64,000 nt of DNA from 34-65-8 sp963529855 (lineage in GTDB: Bacteria; Pseudomonadota; Alphaproteobacteria; Sphingomonadales; Sphingomonadaceae). The DNA lies in NCBI GenBank assembly GCA_963529855.1, contig CAURZK010000006.1, positions 152,760 to 216,759 of the forward strand. Direction: 5' to 3'. The position numbers were made by a program, and so were the translations under genes. Each line of letters opens with the position of its first letter. Position 1 is the first letter of the stretch. The notes under the pieces are model-generated. The model saw only the letters and a program-made list of their open reading frames with translations. It was not told the origin of the DNA and did not search any database. Below, in pieces: positions 37,247 to 46,439 of the stretch.

Positions 37247-38344
37247 CTATTCCTCGGTTCGGACGAGGACTGTTTCGCCGATGAAAAGAAACAGGAAGAA
37301 CGGGGCCCAGGCCGCCAGAAACGGCGGATAGCCGCCGAAGCTGCCCATCGCCAGCGCCGCGTTGTCGATCACGAAATAGGCAAATCCCAGAGCCATCGCG
37401 ATGATCGCCCGCACGAACAGCTGGCCTGATCGCGCAAGGCCGAAGGCCGCGATCGCGCCGAGCAGGGGCATCAGGAACGCGCTGAGGGGGCCCGACAGCT
37501 TGTGCCACCACTTCGCGCGCAGTTCCGCCGTGCGGCGGCCCACCCGCTCGTAAGCGTCGATGGAGTCGCTTAACTCGAAGAAATTCTGTGCATCAGGATC
37601 GACACTGTCGAGTTCGATCTGCTCAGGCGTCAGCCCTTGCGCCACCCGCAATGTGTCGCCCGTCGCAGTGTCCGCCGAAGCGACCTCGAAACGCTCGACT
37701 TCATCGAGCTGCCAGCCTGGCGCCGCGTATGTGGCACGTTCGGCCCGGACCTGTTCGGCAAGGATGCCGCTCGGCGCGCGCCGGTACCAGGTGACGTCCT
37801 GCATCACGATATCCCTGCCGCTGCCGGTCAAGGTGCCGGCAGTGAGGATATCATCGCCATCGGCCAGATAGACGTTGCTGCGCACGCCGGAATCGGTGGG
37901 GATGGGGCCGAACTCGGCTCCCTCCCACGCCTTGAGGGTGGCATTGGCGCGGGTCACGACCGCTTCGTTGAAGGCGAAGCTCACCCCGGCGACTGCCGCA
38001 GCTGTCAGAAACAGCGGGGCCAGCACCTGGTGGGCAGACAGGCCCGAGGCCTTCATCGCGATGACCTCGCTGTTCTGGTTTAGGCCAATCAGCGTGATGA
38101 TCGTCGCCAGCAGCACGGAATAGGGCAGGAACCGGGCGATCAACTGGGGCACGCGCAAGCCGACGTAGGTCAGCAGTTCCGCTTGCCCGTTGCCGGGCAC
38201 GGCAAGGATCTTGCCGCTCTGGCCAAGCAGGTCGAGCATCATCAGGACCAGCACCAGCACGGCGAGCATCGCCACGATCCGGACGACGAAGAGCCGCGCG
38301 AGATAAAGCGTCAGCGTACGCGAGGGGAAGAAATCGAGCTGCAT
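37247..38344 (-). CDS. lptG: LPS export ABC transporter permease LptG
   Basis: Inner-membrane component of the LptB2FG complex that extracts LPS for transport to the outer membrane. 365 aa with the YjgP/YjgQ fold: N-terminal spans (VVRIVAMLAVLVLVLMMLDL; FLPYSVLLATIITLIGL), periplasmic beta-jellyroll about 125-275, and C-terminal spans (GPLSAFLMPLLGAIAAFGL). NSEVIAMKASGLS is the coupling segment to LptB. It follows lptF by 18 bases. Confidence 0.92.
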   Translation of the reverse strand: MQLDFFPSRTLTLYLARLFVVRIVAMLAVLVLVLMMLDLLGQSGKILAVPGNGQAELLTYVGLRVPQLIARFLPYSVLLATIITLIGLNQNSEVIAMKASGLSAHQVLAPLFLTAAAVAGVSFAFNEAVVTRANATLKAWEGAEFGPIPTDSGVRSNVYLADGDDILTAGTLTGSGRDIVMQDVTWYRRAPSGILAEQVRAERATYAAPGWQLDEVERFEVASADTATGDTLRVAQGLTPEQIELDSVDPDAQNFFELSDSIDAYERVGRRTAELRAKWWHKLSGPLSAFLMPLLGAIAAFGLARSGQLFVRAIIAMALGFAYFVIDNAALAMGSFGGYPPFLAAWAPFFLFLFIGETVLVRTEE

Positions 38345-38362
38345 CGGTTGGTCCGGTCCCGC

Positions 38363-39595
38363 TTATTCCGCCGGTACCGGCTGGGCGGTACGCCGTTCCC
38401 GCCGCGCGAACAGTCCACGTATCCGCTTGCCCATGCGTGCAAACCACACCTCGAGCGCGCCGATCGCCTGCCCGCCGGGCACATGGGCGACGCGATGGTA
38501 CATCCACAGGATCAGTGCGGCGAACAGCACCATCGGGCCCCACAGGGCGAGGATCGGATCGACCCGGCCGAGCGCCGCCACGTCTTCGCCATACTGGTTG
38601 ATCTTGTGATAGCTGACCACCATCACGATCGACAGGAACACACCAAGCGCACTGGTCGATCGCTTGGGCGGAATTGCCAGCGCCACCGCCAGCAACGGCA
38701 TCAGCGCCATCATCACGACCTCGACCAGGCGGAAGTTGAAGCTGGCCTGGCTGGCGACCCGCTTGTCCTCGCTCTGGCTGTCGTCGGCCCAGCCGATGCG
38801 GAGCAATTCGGGCAGGATGTACTCGCGTTCCCGGTCGCCGCGCGCGCGGAATTCGTCGATCCGGGGCAAGTCGATCGGCAGATCGTGGCGCGTGAAGCTG
38901 AGCACCCGGGGCGTTTCGTCCGCCCCGCCAGTGTCCTGAACGATAGTTCCGTCCGTCAGGCGCAGGATGATCGTATCGGGGCTGTCAGTGGTTGCGAGGA
39001 AGGAACCCTCGCGCGCCGTGATCGACAGCACCTGCCCCTTGTCGTCGGCAAAGCGTGCGAAGATGCCCTGCAACCGGCGCCCGTCGTCCTCGCTCGATTC
39101 GATCCGCAGCGCCATCCGGTCGGCCAGCGTGGTGAACTCGCCCACCTTGATCGACGCGCCGAGCGCGCCCGATCGCAGTTCGTAATCGAGCTGTTCGTAG
39201 TAATAGCGGCTGATCGGCTGGATGTAGAACACCAGTGCCACGTTGACCGCCATCAGCACGGCCGTGATGATGTAGGGGACGCGCAGCAGGCGGAAATACC
39301 CCAGGCCGACCGCGCGCATAACGTCCAGTTCGCTGCTGGTGGCCAATTTGCGGAACGCCAGCAGGACGCCGAGCAGCAAGCCGAGCGGGATCGCGAGGCT
39401 GGCATATTCGGGGATCAGCGCGCCCAGCATCTTGAACACGACGCCCACCGGGCCGCCTTCCACTGCGACGAAATCGAACAATCGCAGCATCTTGTCGAGA
39501 AGCAGGAGTGATGCCGCCAGCGCGAACACGCCCATCATCGGGACCACGGTCAGCCGGAAGATGTAACGATCGATCTTGGGAATGGAGGCGAACAC
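38363..39595 (-). CDS. lptF: LPS export ABC transporter permease LptF
   Basis: Second permease of LptB2FG, 410 aa. IDRYIFRLTVVPMMGVFAL at the N-terminus, the coupling segment SSELDVMRAVGLGYFRLLR, a periplasmic domain about 135-300, and C-terminal spans. It starts with GTG at 39595 (VFASIPKIDRY) and is followed directly by lptG, as in most Gram-negatives. A charged tail (RIRGLFARRERR) faces the cytoplasm. Confidence 0.92.
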   Translation of the reverse strand: MFASIPKIDRYIFRLTVVPMMGVFALAASLLLLDKMLRLFDFVAVEGGPVGVVFKMLGALIPEYASLAIPLGLLLGVLLAFRKLATSSELDVMRAVGLGYFRLLRVPYIITAVLMAVNVALVFYIQPISRYYYEQLDYELRSGALGASIKVGEFTTLADRMALRIESSEDDGRRLQGIFARFADDKGQVLSITAREGSFLATTDSPDTIILRLTDGTIVQDTGGADETPRVLSFTRHDLPIDLPRIDEFRARGDREREYILPELLRIGWADDSQSEDKRVASQASFNFRLVEVVMMALMPLLAVALAIPPKRSTSALGVFLSIVMVVSYHKINQYGEDVAALGRVDPILALWGPMVLFAALILWMYHRVAHVPGGQAIGALEVWFARMGKRIRGLFARRERRTAQPVPAE

Positions 39596-39626
39596 CCGGT
39601 GGCCCTAGCGCGAAAAACGGCTGAGG

Positions 39627-40007
39627 TCAGGCCTTTTCCAGCGTACACTGCAACGGGTGCTGGTTCTGCTTGGCGAAGTCCATGACCTGATTGACCTTGG
39701 TCTCAGCGACTTCGTACGGGAACACGCCGCACACACCCACGCCGCGCTGGTGTACGTGGAGCATCACCCGGGTCGCTTCCTCCATGTCCATCCGGAAGAA
39801 CCGCTTCAAGACGATCACCACGAATTCCATCGGGGTATAATCGTCGTTGAGCATCAGGACCTTGTACTGGCTCGGCTTCTTGGGCCGGGCCTTGGTCTTT
39901 GTGGCGATGCCGACCTGATCGCCGGTGCCGGGCCCCACGCCATCCTCGCCCGCGGCGCGAACACGCGCGGGTGGGAACGTCGGCAGGCTGGCAGGAATCC
40001 GGGTCAT
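39627..40007 (-). CDS. clpS: ATP-dependent Clp protease adaptor ClpS
   Basis: N-end rule adaptor that delivers substrates to ClpAP. 126 aa. Core motifs: YKVLMLNDDYTPMEFVV, LKRFFRMDMEEATRVML, HVHQRGVGVCGVFPYEVAE. The N-terminus of about 45 residues is disordered. ATG at 40007. It stands alone here; clpA is not in the following 19 bases before lptF, so lptF-lptG may be read from the same side only by chance. Confidence 0.93.
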   Translation of the reverse strand: MTRIPASLPTFPPARVRAAGEDGVGPGTGDQVGIATKTKARPKKPSQYKVLMLNDDYTPMEFVVIVLKRFFRMDMEEATRVMLHVHQRGVGVCGVFPYEVAETKVNQVMDFAKQNQHPLQCTLEKA

Positions 40008-40179
40008 GGCAGAGGCAATATCGTATCCGGGGCGGCAATCGCAAGGTGCGCAGTGTGGCTGGTTGGCGTTAACGCGGCGCAAACATAACAAGGGCCGGAG
40101 CGCGATCATGCGCTCCGGCCCCTGGATAGCAGTCCCGGCCGGGAGAGGACGATGGCCGGGACATGCCAGATGCGCGGCC

Positions 40180-40947
40180 TCAGGCGGCCTTGCGGACCTT
40201 CTCCATCGCCAGGCTGGCGCGGTTCGACAGCGGCGCGAACACGTCGCTTGCCAGCTTGACCCACGCTTCGGTGGTCTTCGAAACCTGCGCGACGGCGGCA
40301 TCGAAGTTGCGGCTGGCGAGCTTGCCCTGCAGCTGGACGAATTCCGTCGGCGACTTGACCGAAGCCATTTCCTTGACGTCGGCCGTCATGGTTTCGACGG
40401 CGGCCTTACCGTCTTCGAACTGCGACTTGGCGATGGTCTGCACGCCGGCGACCAGGATCTTGCCCGATTCGACGACGGCTTCGAGGTTGCCCCTGGTGAA
40501 TTCACCCATTTCGGCAGCCACTTCCGAACCCTTGTCGTACGCGGCCTTGGCGCGTTCCTGGGCGGAAGCCATGCCGGTCCTCATCTGGGCAGTAAAGTCG
40601 GTGGCGGTGTTCTTGGCAGTGTTCATGATCTTGTCCTTGAACTGGGCGGCCTGGGGCGCGGTGGCGCCGGCCGTGACCGATGCCTTTGCGGCCGCGGTCT
40701 TATTGAGGGGGGCTTTCTTCAAAACGGTCTTGCGGGGGGCAGCTTTGACAGCCGCCTTCTTCTTGGAGATCTTCGCCTTGACCGGGGCTTCCACCGGCTT
40801 GGCGACAGCCGCAGCACTTGCCGGAGCGGTCTTGGCAGGCTCTGCCTTTACAGCTTCGGCAGTCTTCGCAGTCGAAGCATCGGCACGGGCCTTCTCGGTC
40901 GCTGCGTCGATCTTGCTGTCCGACTGGGGCGCGGGCTGGGTGGCCAT
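40180..40947 (-). CDS. phasin family protein
   Basis: 255-aa PHA granule surface protein. The N-terminal 110 residues form a low-complexity Ala/Lys-rich region (KAKISKKKAAVKAAPRKTV), like the PhaP/PhaF tails that can bind DNA. The phasin domain covers about 115-250 (AQERAKAAYDKGSEVAAEMG; FVQLQGKLASRNFDAAVAQV). ATG at 40947. phaC lies upstream on the same strand; the promoter with two TGCAGTGCA palindromes suggests PhaR-type control. Confidence 0.88.
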   Translation of the reverse strand: MATQPAPQSDSKIDAATEKARADASTAKTAEAVKAEPAKTAPASAAAVAKPVEAPVKAKISKKKAAVKAAPRKTVLKKAPLNKTAAAKASVTAGATAPQAAQFKDKIMNTAKNTATDFTAQMRTGMASAQERAKAAYDKGSEVAAEMGEFTRGNLEAVVESGKILVAGVQTIAKSQFEDGKAAVETMTADVKEMASVKSPTEFVQLQGKLASRNFDAAVAQVSKTTEAWVKLASDVFAPLSNRASLAMEKVRKAA

Positions 40948-40988
40948 GACATCAGTTCCTGTGCTGCGGGCGCGAAGCCCATTTATGT

Positions 40989-41044
40989 TGCAGTGCACAA
41001 TTTAGACATGAGGCAAGCCAAGTCAAGCAAATTTGTGCAGTGCA
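40989..41044 (-). promoter_or_regulatory. phasin promoter with two TGCAGTGCA palindromes
   Basis: Minus strand: TTGACT (41026-41021), 16 bases, TAAATT (41004-40999), a sigma70-like promoter. The 9-base palindrome TGCAGTGCA/TGCACTGCA occurs at 40989-40997 (over the start site) and 41036-41044 (above -35). The TGC-N3-GCA form matches what is reported for the PhaR repressor of PHA genes in alphaproteobacteria; binding is inference. Confidence 0.6.
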
Positions 41045-41093
41045 GCATGGCGTACACGGAAGAGATGTGAACCGCGCCGCAAGGGTAATCCTC

Positions 41094-42932
41094 TCAGCGC
41101 GTCTTTACGTACCGCCCAGGTGCATCCTCGATCACCGTGTCGCCCTTGCCCCCGGGAACGCGCTTGCCCGTGGCAGGAACGGTCGCCTCATCCTGGCCCT
41201 GCAGCCATTCGAGCCAGTGCGGCCACCAGCTGCCGGGGTGTTCGGTTGCGCCGGCCACGAAATCCTTCAGCGAGGCCGCCTCGCTATCGCCGGTCCAGTA
41301 CTGGTACTTGTTGGCGGTGGGCGGATTGACCACCCCGGCGATATGCCCCGATCCGGCGAGAATGAACGTGATCGGCCCGGAAAAGTGTTCCGTGATGCGC
41401 CACACACTTTCGGCAGGAGCGATATGATCCTCGCGGCCGGCCTGCACATAGGTTGGCGTTTTGACGCGTGAGAGATCGATCGGGGTACCGTCGGCCTGCA
41501 TCGCATCCGCTTGAACCAGTTTGTTGTCTCGGTAGAGATCGCGCAGATAGGCACCATGCCATTTGGCAGGCAGATTGGTCACGTCGCCGTTCCAGTGAAG
41601 CAGGTCGAACGCCGGGTAATCTTCGCCCAAGAGGTAGTTGTTGACGACGTAGTTCCAGATCAGGTCCTTGCCGCGCAAGGCATTGAACGTCGCAGCCATA
41701 TAGCGCCCATCGAGATAGCCATCGGGCGAGAGCTTACCTATCATCTCGAGCTGGCTCTCGTCGACGAAGTTCAGCAGTTCGCCTGCACGCTCGAAATCGA
41801 CCTGGGCGGTGAAGAACGTGGCGCTCGCAACCTTGTCCGCTTCGTCCCGACGGGCCAGAATCGCCAATGTCGCGGCAAGCGTGGTTCCGGCAACGCAATA
41901 GCCGATCGTATGGACTGCGGGCACTTTCAGCCGCGCGCGGACATGGTCGATCGCTTCGATCTGGCCGCGGATGTAATCGTCCCAGACCACGTCTTTCATG
42001 CTGGCGTCAGCCGACTTCCAGCTGACCACGAAAACGCTGATGCCCTGATCAACCGCCCACTTGATGAAGCTTTTCTGAGGATTGAGGTCTAGGATGTAGA
42101 ACCGGTTGATCCACGGCGGAAAGATCAGGAGCGGCGTCGCCATGAGCTGGGGCGTGGTCGGGGTGTACTGGATCAGCTGGAATAGCGGGGTTTCGTGGAC
42201 GACCTTGCCCGGCGTCGCGGCGATATTCTCGCCCAGCCTGAACGCATCGGCGTCGGTATGGGTCAGCTGGCCGCGCTTGAGGTCGGCGATCAGGTGACGC
42301 ATCCCCTTGACCAGGTTCTGACCACCGGTTTCGATGGTGCGCTTCAGTACGACCGGGTTGGTGGCAAGAAAGTTGTCCGGGCTCATCGCTTCGACCAGCG
42401 CCTGGGTGGCGAAGCGCAACTGCGCCTTCTTGTCGGCAGGCACGCCGTCCACATCCCTGGCCGCCTTCACGAAATAATCGGCCAGCATCAGGTAGGTCTG
42501 GTGGAGCAGGGCATAGGCGGGGTTCGCGCTCCATTCGGGCGCAGCGAAACGGCGGTCCTTCCGTGGCAGTTCCGGCTTTGTCTCGGCGCTGCCCGTTGCC
42601 GCGCCGATCATCGCACCCATCACGCCCTGCCACAGCGCCATCGAATCCTCGACCAGCTTCTGGGTCGCTTCGGGCTGGAACGGCATCGCCTTGGCCCAGC
42701 CCTGCGTCATGAGCATCCACTGCGCTGGATCGAGGCCTTGGGTGGCGGGCGCTGTTTCCGACTGATCGTTCAGGAACTGCAGCCACATCGTCTGCAGCTG
42801 TGCCGCAGTCTCGGCCCATTGCGCATGTTCCCCACCAGGAGCGCCAGGCAGGCCGAACGCGCCCATCATCTCGCGCATTGCCTCGCCCTGCATGTCGAAC
42901 AGGGAGCCATGGGAATCCTGTCGATCGGCCAT
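41094..42932 (-). CDS. phaC: class I poly(R)-hydroxyalkanoate synthase PhaC
   Basis: Polymerises hydroxyacyl-CoA into PHA on the granule surface. 612 aa. Lipase-like box with catalytic Cys in GYCVAGT near residue 352 (most relatives GYCVGGT), catalytic Asp in AGREDHIAP and His in AGSGHIAGVVNP. The N-terminal domain has WSANPAYALLHQTYLMLADY. ATG at 42932. The phasin gene follows 146 bases later. Divergent from the aminotransferase. Confidence 0.93.
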   Translation of the reverse strand: MADRQDSHGSLFDMQGEAMREMMGAFGLPGAPGGEHAQWAETAAQLQTMWLQFLNDQSETAPATQGLDPAQWMLMTQGWAKAMPFQPEATQKLVEDSMALWQGVMGAMIGAATGSAETKPELPRKDRRFAAPEWSANPAYALLHQTYLMLADYFVKAARDVDGVPADKKAQLRFATQALVEAMSPDNFLATNPVVLKRTIETGGQNLVKGMRHLIADLKRGQLTHTDADAFRLGENIAATPGKVVHETPLFQLIQYTPTTPQLMATPLLIFPPWINRFYILDLNPQKSFIKWAVDQGISVFVVSWKSADASMKDVVWDDYIRGQIEAIDHVRARLKVPAVHTIGYCVAGTTLAATLAILARRDEADKVASATFFTAQVDFERAGELLNFVDESQLEMIGKLSPDGYLDGRYMAATFNALRGKDLIWNYVVNNYLLGEDYPAFDLLHWNGDVTNLPAKWHGAYLRDLYRDNKLVQADAMQADGTPIDLSRVKTPTYVQAGREDHIAPAESVWRITEHFSGPITFILAGSGHIAGVVNPPTANKYQYWTGDSEAASLKDFVAGATEHPGSWWPHWLEWLQGQDEATVPATGKRVPGGKGDTVIEDAPGRYVKTR

Positions 42933-43038
42933 CGTGTGCTCCTGATAGGTCGGCTGGCCAGAACGATAGCGAATAGCGCTTTCCACTGCGACCTGATTTA
43001 GCTTAGGAATCGCAGGTTCCCGCAGCCGAGACCCATCC

Positions 43039-44250
43039 ATGGACACCGATTTCTACCGCATGAAGCGCCTGCCGCCCTATGTGATCGCGGAAGTAAACGC
43101 GATGCGCCACGCGGCCCGGCGCAGCGGCAAGGACATCATCGACCTGGGTATGGGCAACCCCGATCTGCCGCCGCCGCAGCATGTGATCGACAAGCTGTGC
43201 GAAGTCGCCGGCAAACCCGGTGCGCATGGCTATTCCCAGTCGAAGGGCATCCCCGGGTTGCGCCGGGCGCAGGCGAATTACTATGGCCGCAGGTTCGGCG
43301 TGGATCTCGATCCCCAGACGGAAGTGGTGGTGACCATGGGGTCGAAGGAAGGCCTCGCCAGCCTCGCCACGGCCATCACTGCACCGGGCGACGTGGTGCT
43401 GGCACCCAATCCCAGCTATCCGATCCACACGTTCGGATTCATCCTGGCGGGTGCGACGATCCGCAGCGTACCCACGACACCGGACGAGAACTATTTCCGC
43501 AGCCTCGAACGCGCGATGGCCTTTACCGTGCCGCGCCCCAGTGTGCTGGTGGTCAACTACCCGTCGAACCCCACCGCCGAAACGGTCGATCTTGCTTTCT
43601 ACGAGCGGCTGGTTGCCTGGGCGAAGGAAAACCGGGTCTGGGTCATATCGGATCTCGCCTATTCGGAACTGTATTACGACGGCAAGCCGACCGTCTCGAT
43701 CCTGCAGGTGCCTGGGGCCAAGGATGTGGCGGTCGAGTTTACTTCGCTTTCCAAGACGTTCTCGATGGCTGGCTGGCGGATCGGCTTTGCCGTCGGCAAC
43801 CGCGATCTGATCGCGGCGATGACGCGGGTGAAATCCTATCTCGACTACGGCGCCTTCACCCCGATCCAGGCGGCAGCCTGCGCCGCGCTGAACGGCCCGC
43901 AGGACATCGTCGAGAAGAACCGCCAGCTCTATCACAAGCGCCGCGACGTTCTGGTGGAGGTCATGGGCCGCGCCGGGTGGGACATTCCGGCACCGCCCGC
44001 TTCGATGTTCGCCTGGGCCCCGCTTCCCCCTGCGCTGAAGGACATGGGCAGCCTCGAGTTTTCGAAGCAGTTGCTGATCCACGCCGACGTCGCCGTGGCG
44101 CCAGGCGTTGGCTATGGCGAGGAAGGGGAAGGCTTCGTCCGCATCGCGCTGGTCGAGAACGAACAGCGCCTGCGCCAGGCCGCGCGCAACGTCAGGCGCT
44201 ATTTCGCCTCGCTCGGGATCAATTCCGGGGCGGGCGCGGGCGCGGCTTGA
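43039..44250 (+). CDS. PLP-dependent aminotransferase, AlaC-like (class I/II)
   Basis: 403-aa fold-type I transaminase closest to the alanine transaminase AlaC / LL-diaminopimelate aminotransferase group. IDLGMGNPDLPPPQHVID near the start, VNYPSNPTAE, ISDLAYSELYYDGK, the PLP lysine in SLSKTFSMAGWRIGF near residue 240, and VRIALVENEQRLRQA at the end. Most likely makes alanine from pyruvate. ATG at 43039. The enoyl-CoA hydratase gene starts 11 bases after the stop. Confidence 0.87.
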   Translation: MDTDFYRMKRLPPYVIAEVNAMRHAARRSGKDIIDLGMGNPDLPPPQHVIDKLCEVAGKPGAHGYSQSKGIPGLRRAQANYYGRRFGVDLDPQTEVVVTMGSKEGLASLATAITAPGDVVLAPNPSYPIHTFGFILAGATIRSVPTTPDENYFRSLERAMAFTVPRPSVLVVNYPSNPTAETVDLAFYERLVAWAKENRVWVISDLAYSELYYDGKPTVSILQVPGAKDVAVEFTSLSKTFSMAGWRIGFAVGNRDLIAAMTRVKSYLDYGAFTPIQAAACAALNGPQDIVEKNRQLYHKRRDVLVEVMGRAGWDIPAPPASMFAWAPLPPALKDMGSLEFSKQLLIHADVAVAPGVGYGEEGEGFVRIALVENEQRLRQAARNVRRYFASLGINSGAGAGAA

Positions 44251-44261
44251 GGAGCACGACC

Positions 44262-45068
44262 ATGGATTTCCGCCCCAACGACCGCGTCGCTATCGCGCTT
44301 GGCGACGATGGCGTCGCGCACGTCCGCCTGACCCGGCCCGACAAGATGAACGCGCTCGACCCGGAAATGTTCGCCCGGATCATAGAGGCCGGGCATTATC
44401 TCCACGACCTGAAAGGCTTGCGCGCAGTGGTGCTGTCGGGCGAGGGGCGCGCCTTTTGCGCCGGGCTCGACCTTTCGAACTTTGCCCGCCCGCCTGTGCC
44501 CGACGAGCCCAGCATTACCGAACGGACTTACGGCAACGCCAACAAGTTTCAACAGGTCGCCATGCAGTGGCGCAAGCTGCCGGTACCGGTGATAGCGGCG
44601 GTGCACGGGGTGTGCTTTGGCGGCGGGCTCCAGATCGCCAGCGGAGCGGACATCCGCGTGATCGCGCCCGATACCCGGCTTGCGATCATGGAGATGAAGT
44701 GGGGCCTTGTCCCCGACATGGGCGGCTATGCATTGTGGCGCGGCCTGGTGCGTGACGACGTGCTGCGCGAACTCGTCTACACGAACCGCGAATTTTCGGG
44801 CGAGGAAGCTCGCGAGTATGGCCTTGCGACCTTTGTCGACGCTGACCCGCTGGCCCGCGCGACCGCGATCGCGACAACGATTGCCGACCGCAATCCCCAT
44901 GCCATTCGCGCTGCCAAGCGCCTCCATGCCGGAATGCTCGAACGCGGCACCGATGCGATCCTGATGGACGAAAGCATCGAGCAGCATGGCATTATGCGCA
45001 CGCCCAACCAGATCGAGGCGGTCATGGCAGGCATGGAAAAACGGCCCGCACGCTATCATGATCTCTAG
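44262..45068 (+). CDS. enoyl-CoA hydratase/isomerase (crotonase family)
   Basis: 268-aa crotonase-fold protein. LTRPDKMNALDPEMF, oxyanion-hole residues in GRAFCAGLDLSNF and VHGVCFGGGLQIASGADIRV; the second catalytic region reads MEMKWGLVPDMGG. The exact reaction (hydratase, isomerase, or feed of (R)-hydroxyacyl-CoA for PHA) cannot be told. GAGG precedes ATG at 44262. Its last 4 bases overlap the convergent thioesterase. Confidence 0.87.
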   Translation: MDFRPNDRVAIALGDDGVAHVRLTRPDKMNALDPEMFARIIEAGHYLHDLKGLRAVVLSGEGRAFCAGLDLSNFARPPVPDEPSITERTYGNANKFQQVAMQWRKLPVPVIAAVHGVCFGGGLQIASGADIRVIAPDTRLAIMEMKWGLVPDMGGYALWRGLVRDDVLRELVYTNREFSGEEAREYGLATFVDADPLARATAIATTIADRNPHAIRAAKRLHAGMLERGTDAILMDESIEQHGIMRTPNQIEAVMAGMEKRPARYHDL

Positions 45069-45844
45069 CCGAACACCGCCACGGCCTGCATTCCATCAAG
45101 CACCTGCTGGCCGTCCGCATTCCACAACCGCAGCCGTTCCGACGAATAGCCATGGTCGGCGTGCTGGCTGGCGTTTTCGGACAGCCACCAGCCATCGCGG
45201 GTCGTCGGGGCGGGGTCGAGCAGGTTGAATGACCAGTTGATCGAGCTGATCGGCCCCATCCGCCGCATCGCGCGCATCGCACCGGGCGGCAGGACGTCGC
45301 CCATCAGGATCAGCTCCGACACGGGGTCGAGCACGCCCTGATCGTGCAGCCGCGCCCAGCGCCGCACCACCGGCACACCCGCCCCACGTTCAGCCTGTGC
45401 GCGGCGCAGTGCAAAGTTTCCGGCAATGAAGGCCGGGGCTTTGTCGGTGGCAAGCTCCTCCCCGTCTTCGGGCGGGCCGGGCCAGTCGGCCAGCGGAGCC
45501 GCGGGATGGAGCGCGTTCGCCTCGCGCCCGGTGCCGAACAGCCACAGCGCGGTGAGCGCGCATTGCCCATCGCACCATATCTCGGAACGAACCTGCGTTA
45601 CGTTGCGCCCTTGCCGCACGATCTCGCGCCGCAAATCGATTTCGCCCCCGACCGGCGCCACGAATCCGACTTGCGCGGCGCGGAGTGGCGGCAGATCGGA
45701 AAAGGCGCGGATCGCGGCGGTATAGGCGACCAGCGCCGAAGCGCCGCCATACAGGGTGCGACCCTGCATCCACGCGTCGGCTTGGGCGAGACTGGCAGGG
45801 CCACCTTCGGGGCGGACGGGGTCGATCAGGCTGGCAATGCTCAT
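45065..45844 (-). CDS. acyl-CoA thioesterase family protein (TesB-like double hotdog)
   Basis: 259-aa protein with two hotdog-like halves: an N-terminal one (LYGGASALVAYTAAI; VGFVAPVGGEIDLRREI) and a C-terminal one (SINWSFNLLDPAP; LWNADGQQVLDGMQAV). Typical for proteobacterial thioesterase-family proteins of unknown substrate. ATG at 45844 starts conserved sequence; the frame runs open to 46102 through the tRNA-Cys, which is spurious. Confidence 0.82.
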   Translation of the reverse strand: MSIASLIDPVRPEGGPASLAQADAWMQGRTLYGGASALVAYTAAIRAFSDLPPLRAAQVGFVAPVGGEIDLRREIVRQGRNVTQVRSEIWCDGQCALTALWLFGTGREANALHPAAPLADWPGPPEDGEELATDKAPAFIAGNFALRRAQAERGAGVPVVRRWARLHDQGVLDPVSELILMGDVLPPGAMRAMRRMGPISSINWSFNLLDPAPTTRDGWWLSENASQHADHGYSSERLRLWNADGQQVLDGMQAVAVFG

Positions 45845-46010
45845 GGCGCAAGCTTTACGGCGTCGGCAACGCTCGTCCAGATTGACGTAACGGAAGCCTG
45901 CGACGCTTCCGTCGCCGGGCGCCTGTTCATGAAGGCCTGAAGCTTCACGATTGCCTTGCGCCGCGCGACTCGCTAGGGGGCCGCTTCCCGTGTCCTCGGT
46001 CACGGGACGA

Positions 46011-46084
46011 GGCCCGATGGCGGAGTGGTTACGCAGAGGACTGCAAATCCTTGCACGCCGGTTCGATTCCGGCTCGGGCCTCCA
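46011..46084 (+). tRNA. tRNA-Cys (anticodon GCA)
   Basis: Acceptor GGCCCGA pairs TCGGGCC, anticodon loop CTGCAAA gives GCA, T-arm CCGGTTCGATTCCGG, discriminator T and encoded CCA. Confidence 0.95.
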
Positions 46085-46121
46085 CTTCTGATCGACCGGC
46101 ATGCCGGTTCGCGCAGCGAGT

Positions 46122-46197
46122 GCCGCTTTAGCTCAGTTGGTAGAGCACATCATTCGTAATGATGGGGTCACAGGTTCGAGTCCTGTAAGCGGCACCA
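46122..46197 (+). tRNA. tRNA-Thr (anticodon CGT)
   Basis: Acceptor GCCGCTT pairs AAGCGGC, anticodon stem CATCA/TGATG with loop TTCGTAA giving CGT, T-arm CAGGTTCGAGTCCTG, encoded CCA. Its 3' end is part of a 19-base repeat found again at 55742, marking it as an integration target. Confidence 0.95.
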
Positions 46198-46209
46198 GTC
46201 TTTCAGCAG
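46191..46209. repeat. att-like direct repeat, copy 1 (tRNA-Thr 3' end)
   Basis: 19-base sequence GGCACCAGTCTTTCAGCAG covers the last 7 bases of tRNA-Thr plus 12 downstream. It is identical at 55742-55760. About 150 bp of diverged homology follow in both copies, including paired TACCCAC-like boxes (46300-46320) that resemble integrase arm sites. Confidence 0.8.
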
Positions 46210-46439
46210 CGAAATTCAGAGACTTAAGCGCAACGGCCTTTGGGCTGGGACCGCCGCTTGGGTCCTGCTTGGGGCAATTTGGGCCCGATTCCGAGACCTA
46301 CCCACGCTATACCCACTTAAAACAGGCGGCAGAGGTCGTTCTAAGGCTTGGCAATTCAAAGTCGGCCCACCGGCAATGGCAAGGATTCGCGTTGCATACG
46401 ACATCGGGTGAGGAAACCGGCCAGAAGCCAACGAGCAGA
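46210..46439. other. att flank, no gene recognised
   Basis: This gap holds the left-end homology shared with 55761-55890: common blocks around CCGCTTGGGTCCTG, CCCACGCT and AACAGGC. Open frames that cross it (including one through the tRNA) look spurious. It is probably the remnant of an integrase-proximal island end. Confidence 0.5.

Noticed and set aside
38183..39511. 442-aa plus-strand open frame
   Set aside because: Antisense to lptF/lptG, which show clear permease features.
43197..44261. Apparent fusion upstream of the enoyl-CoA hydratase frame
   Set aside because: The region encodes the aminotransferase in another frame; the hydratase starts at 44262 with its own GAGG site.
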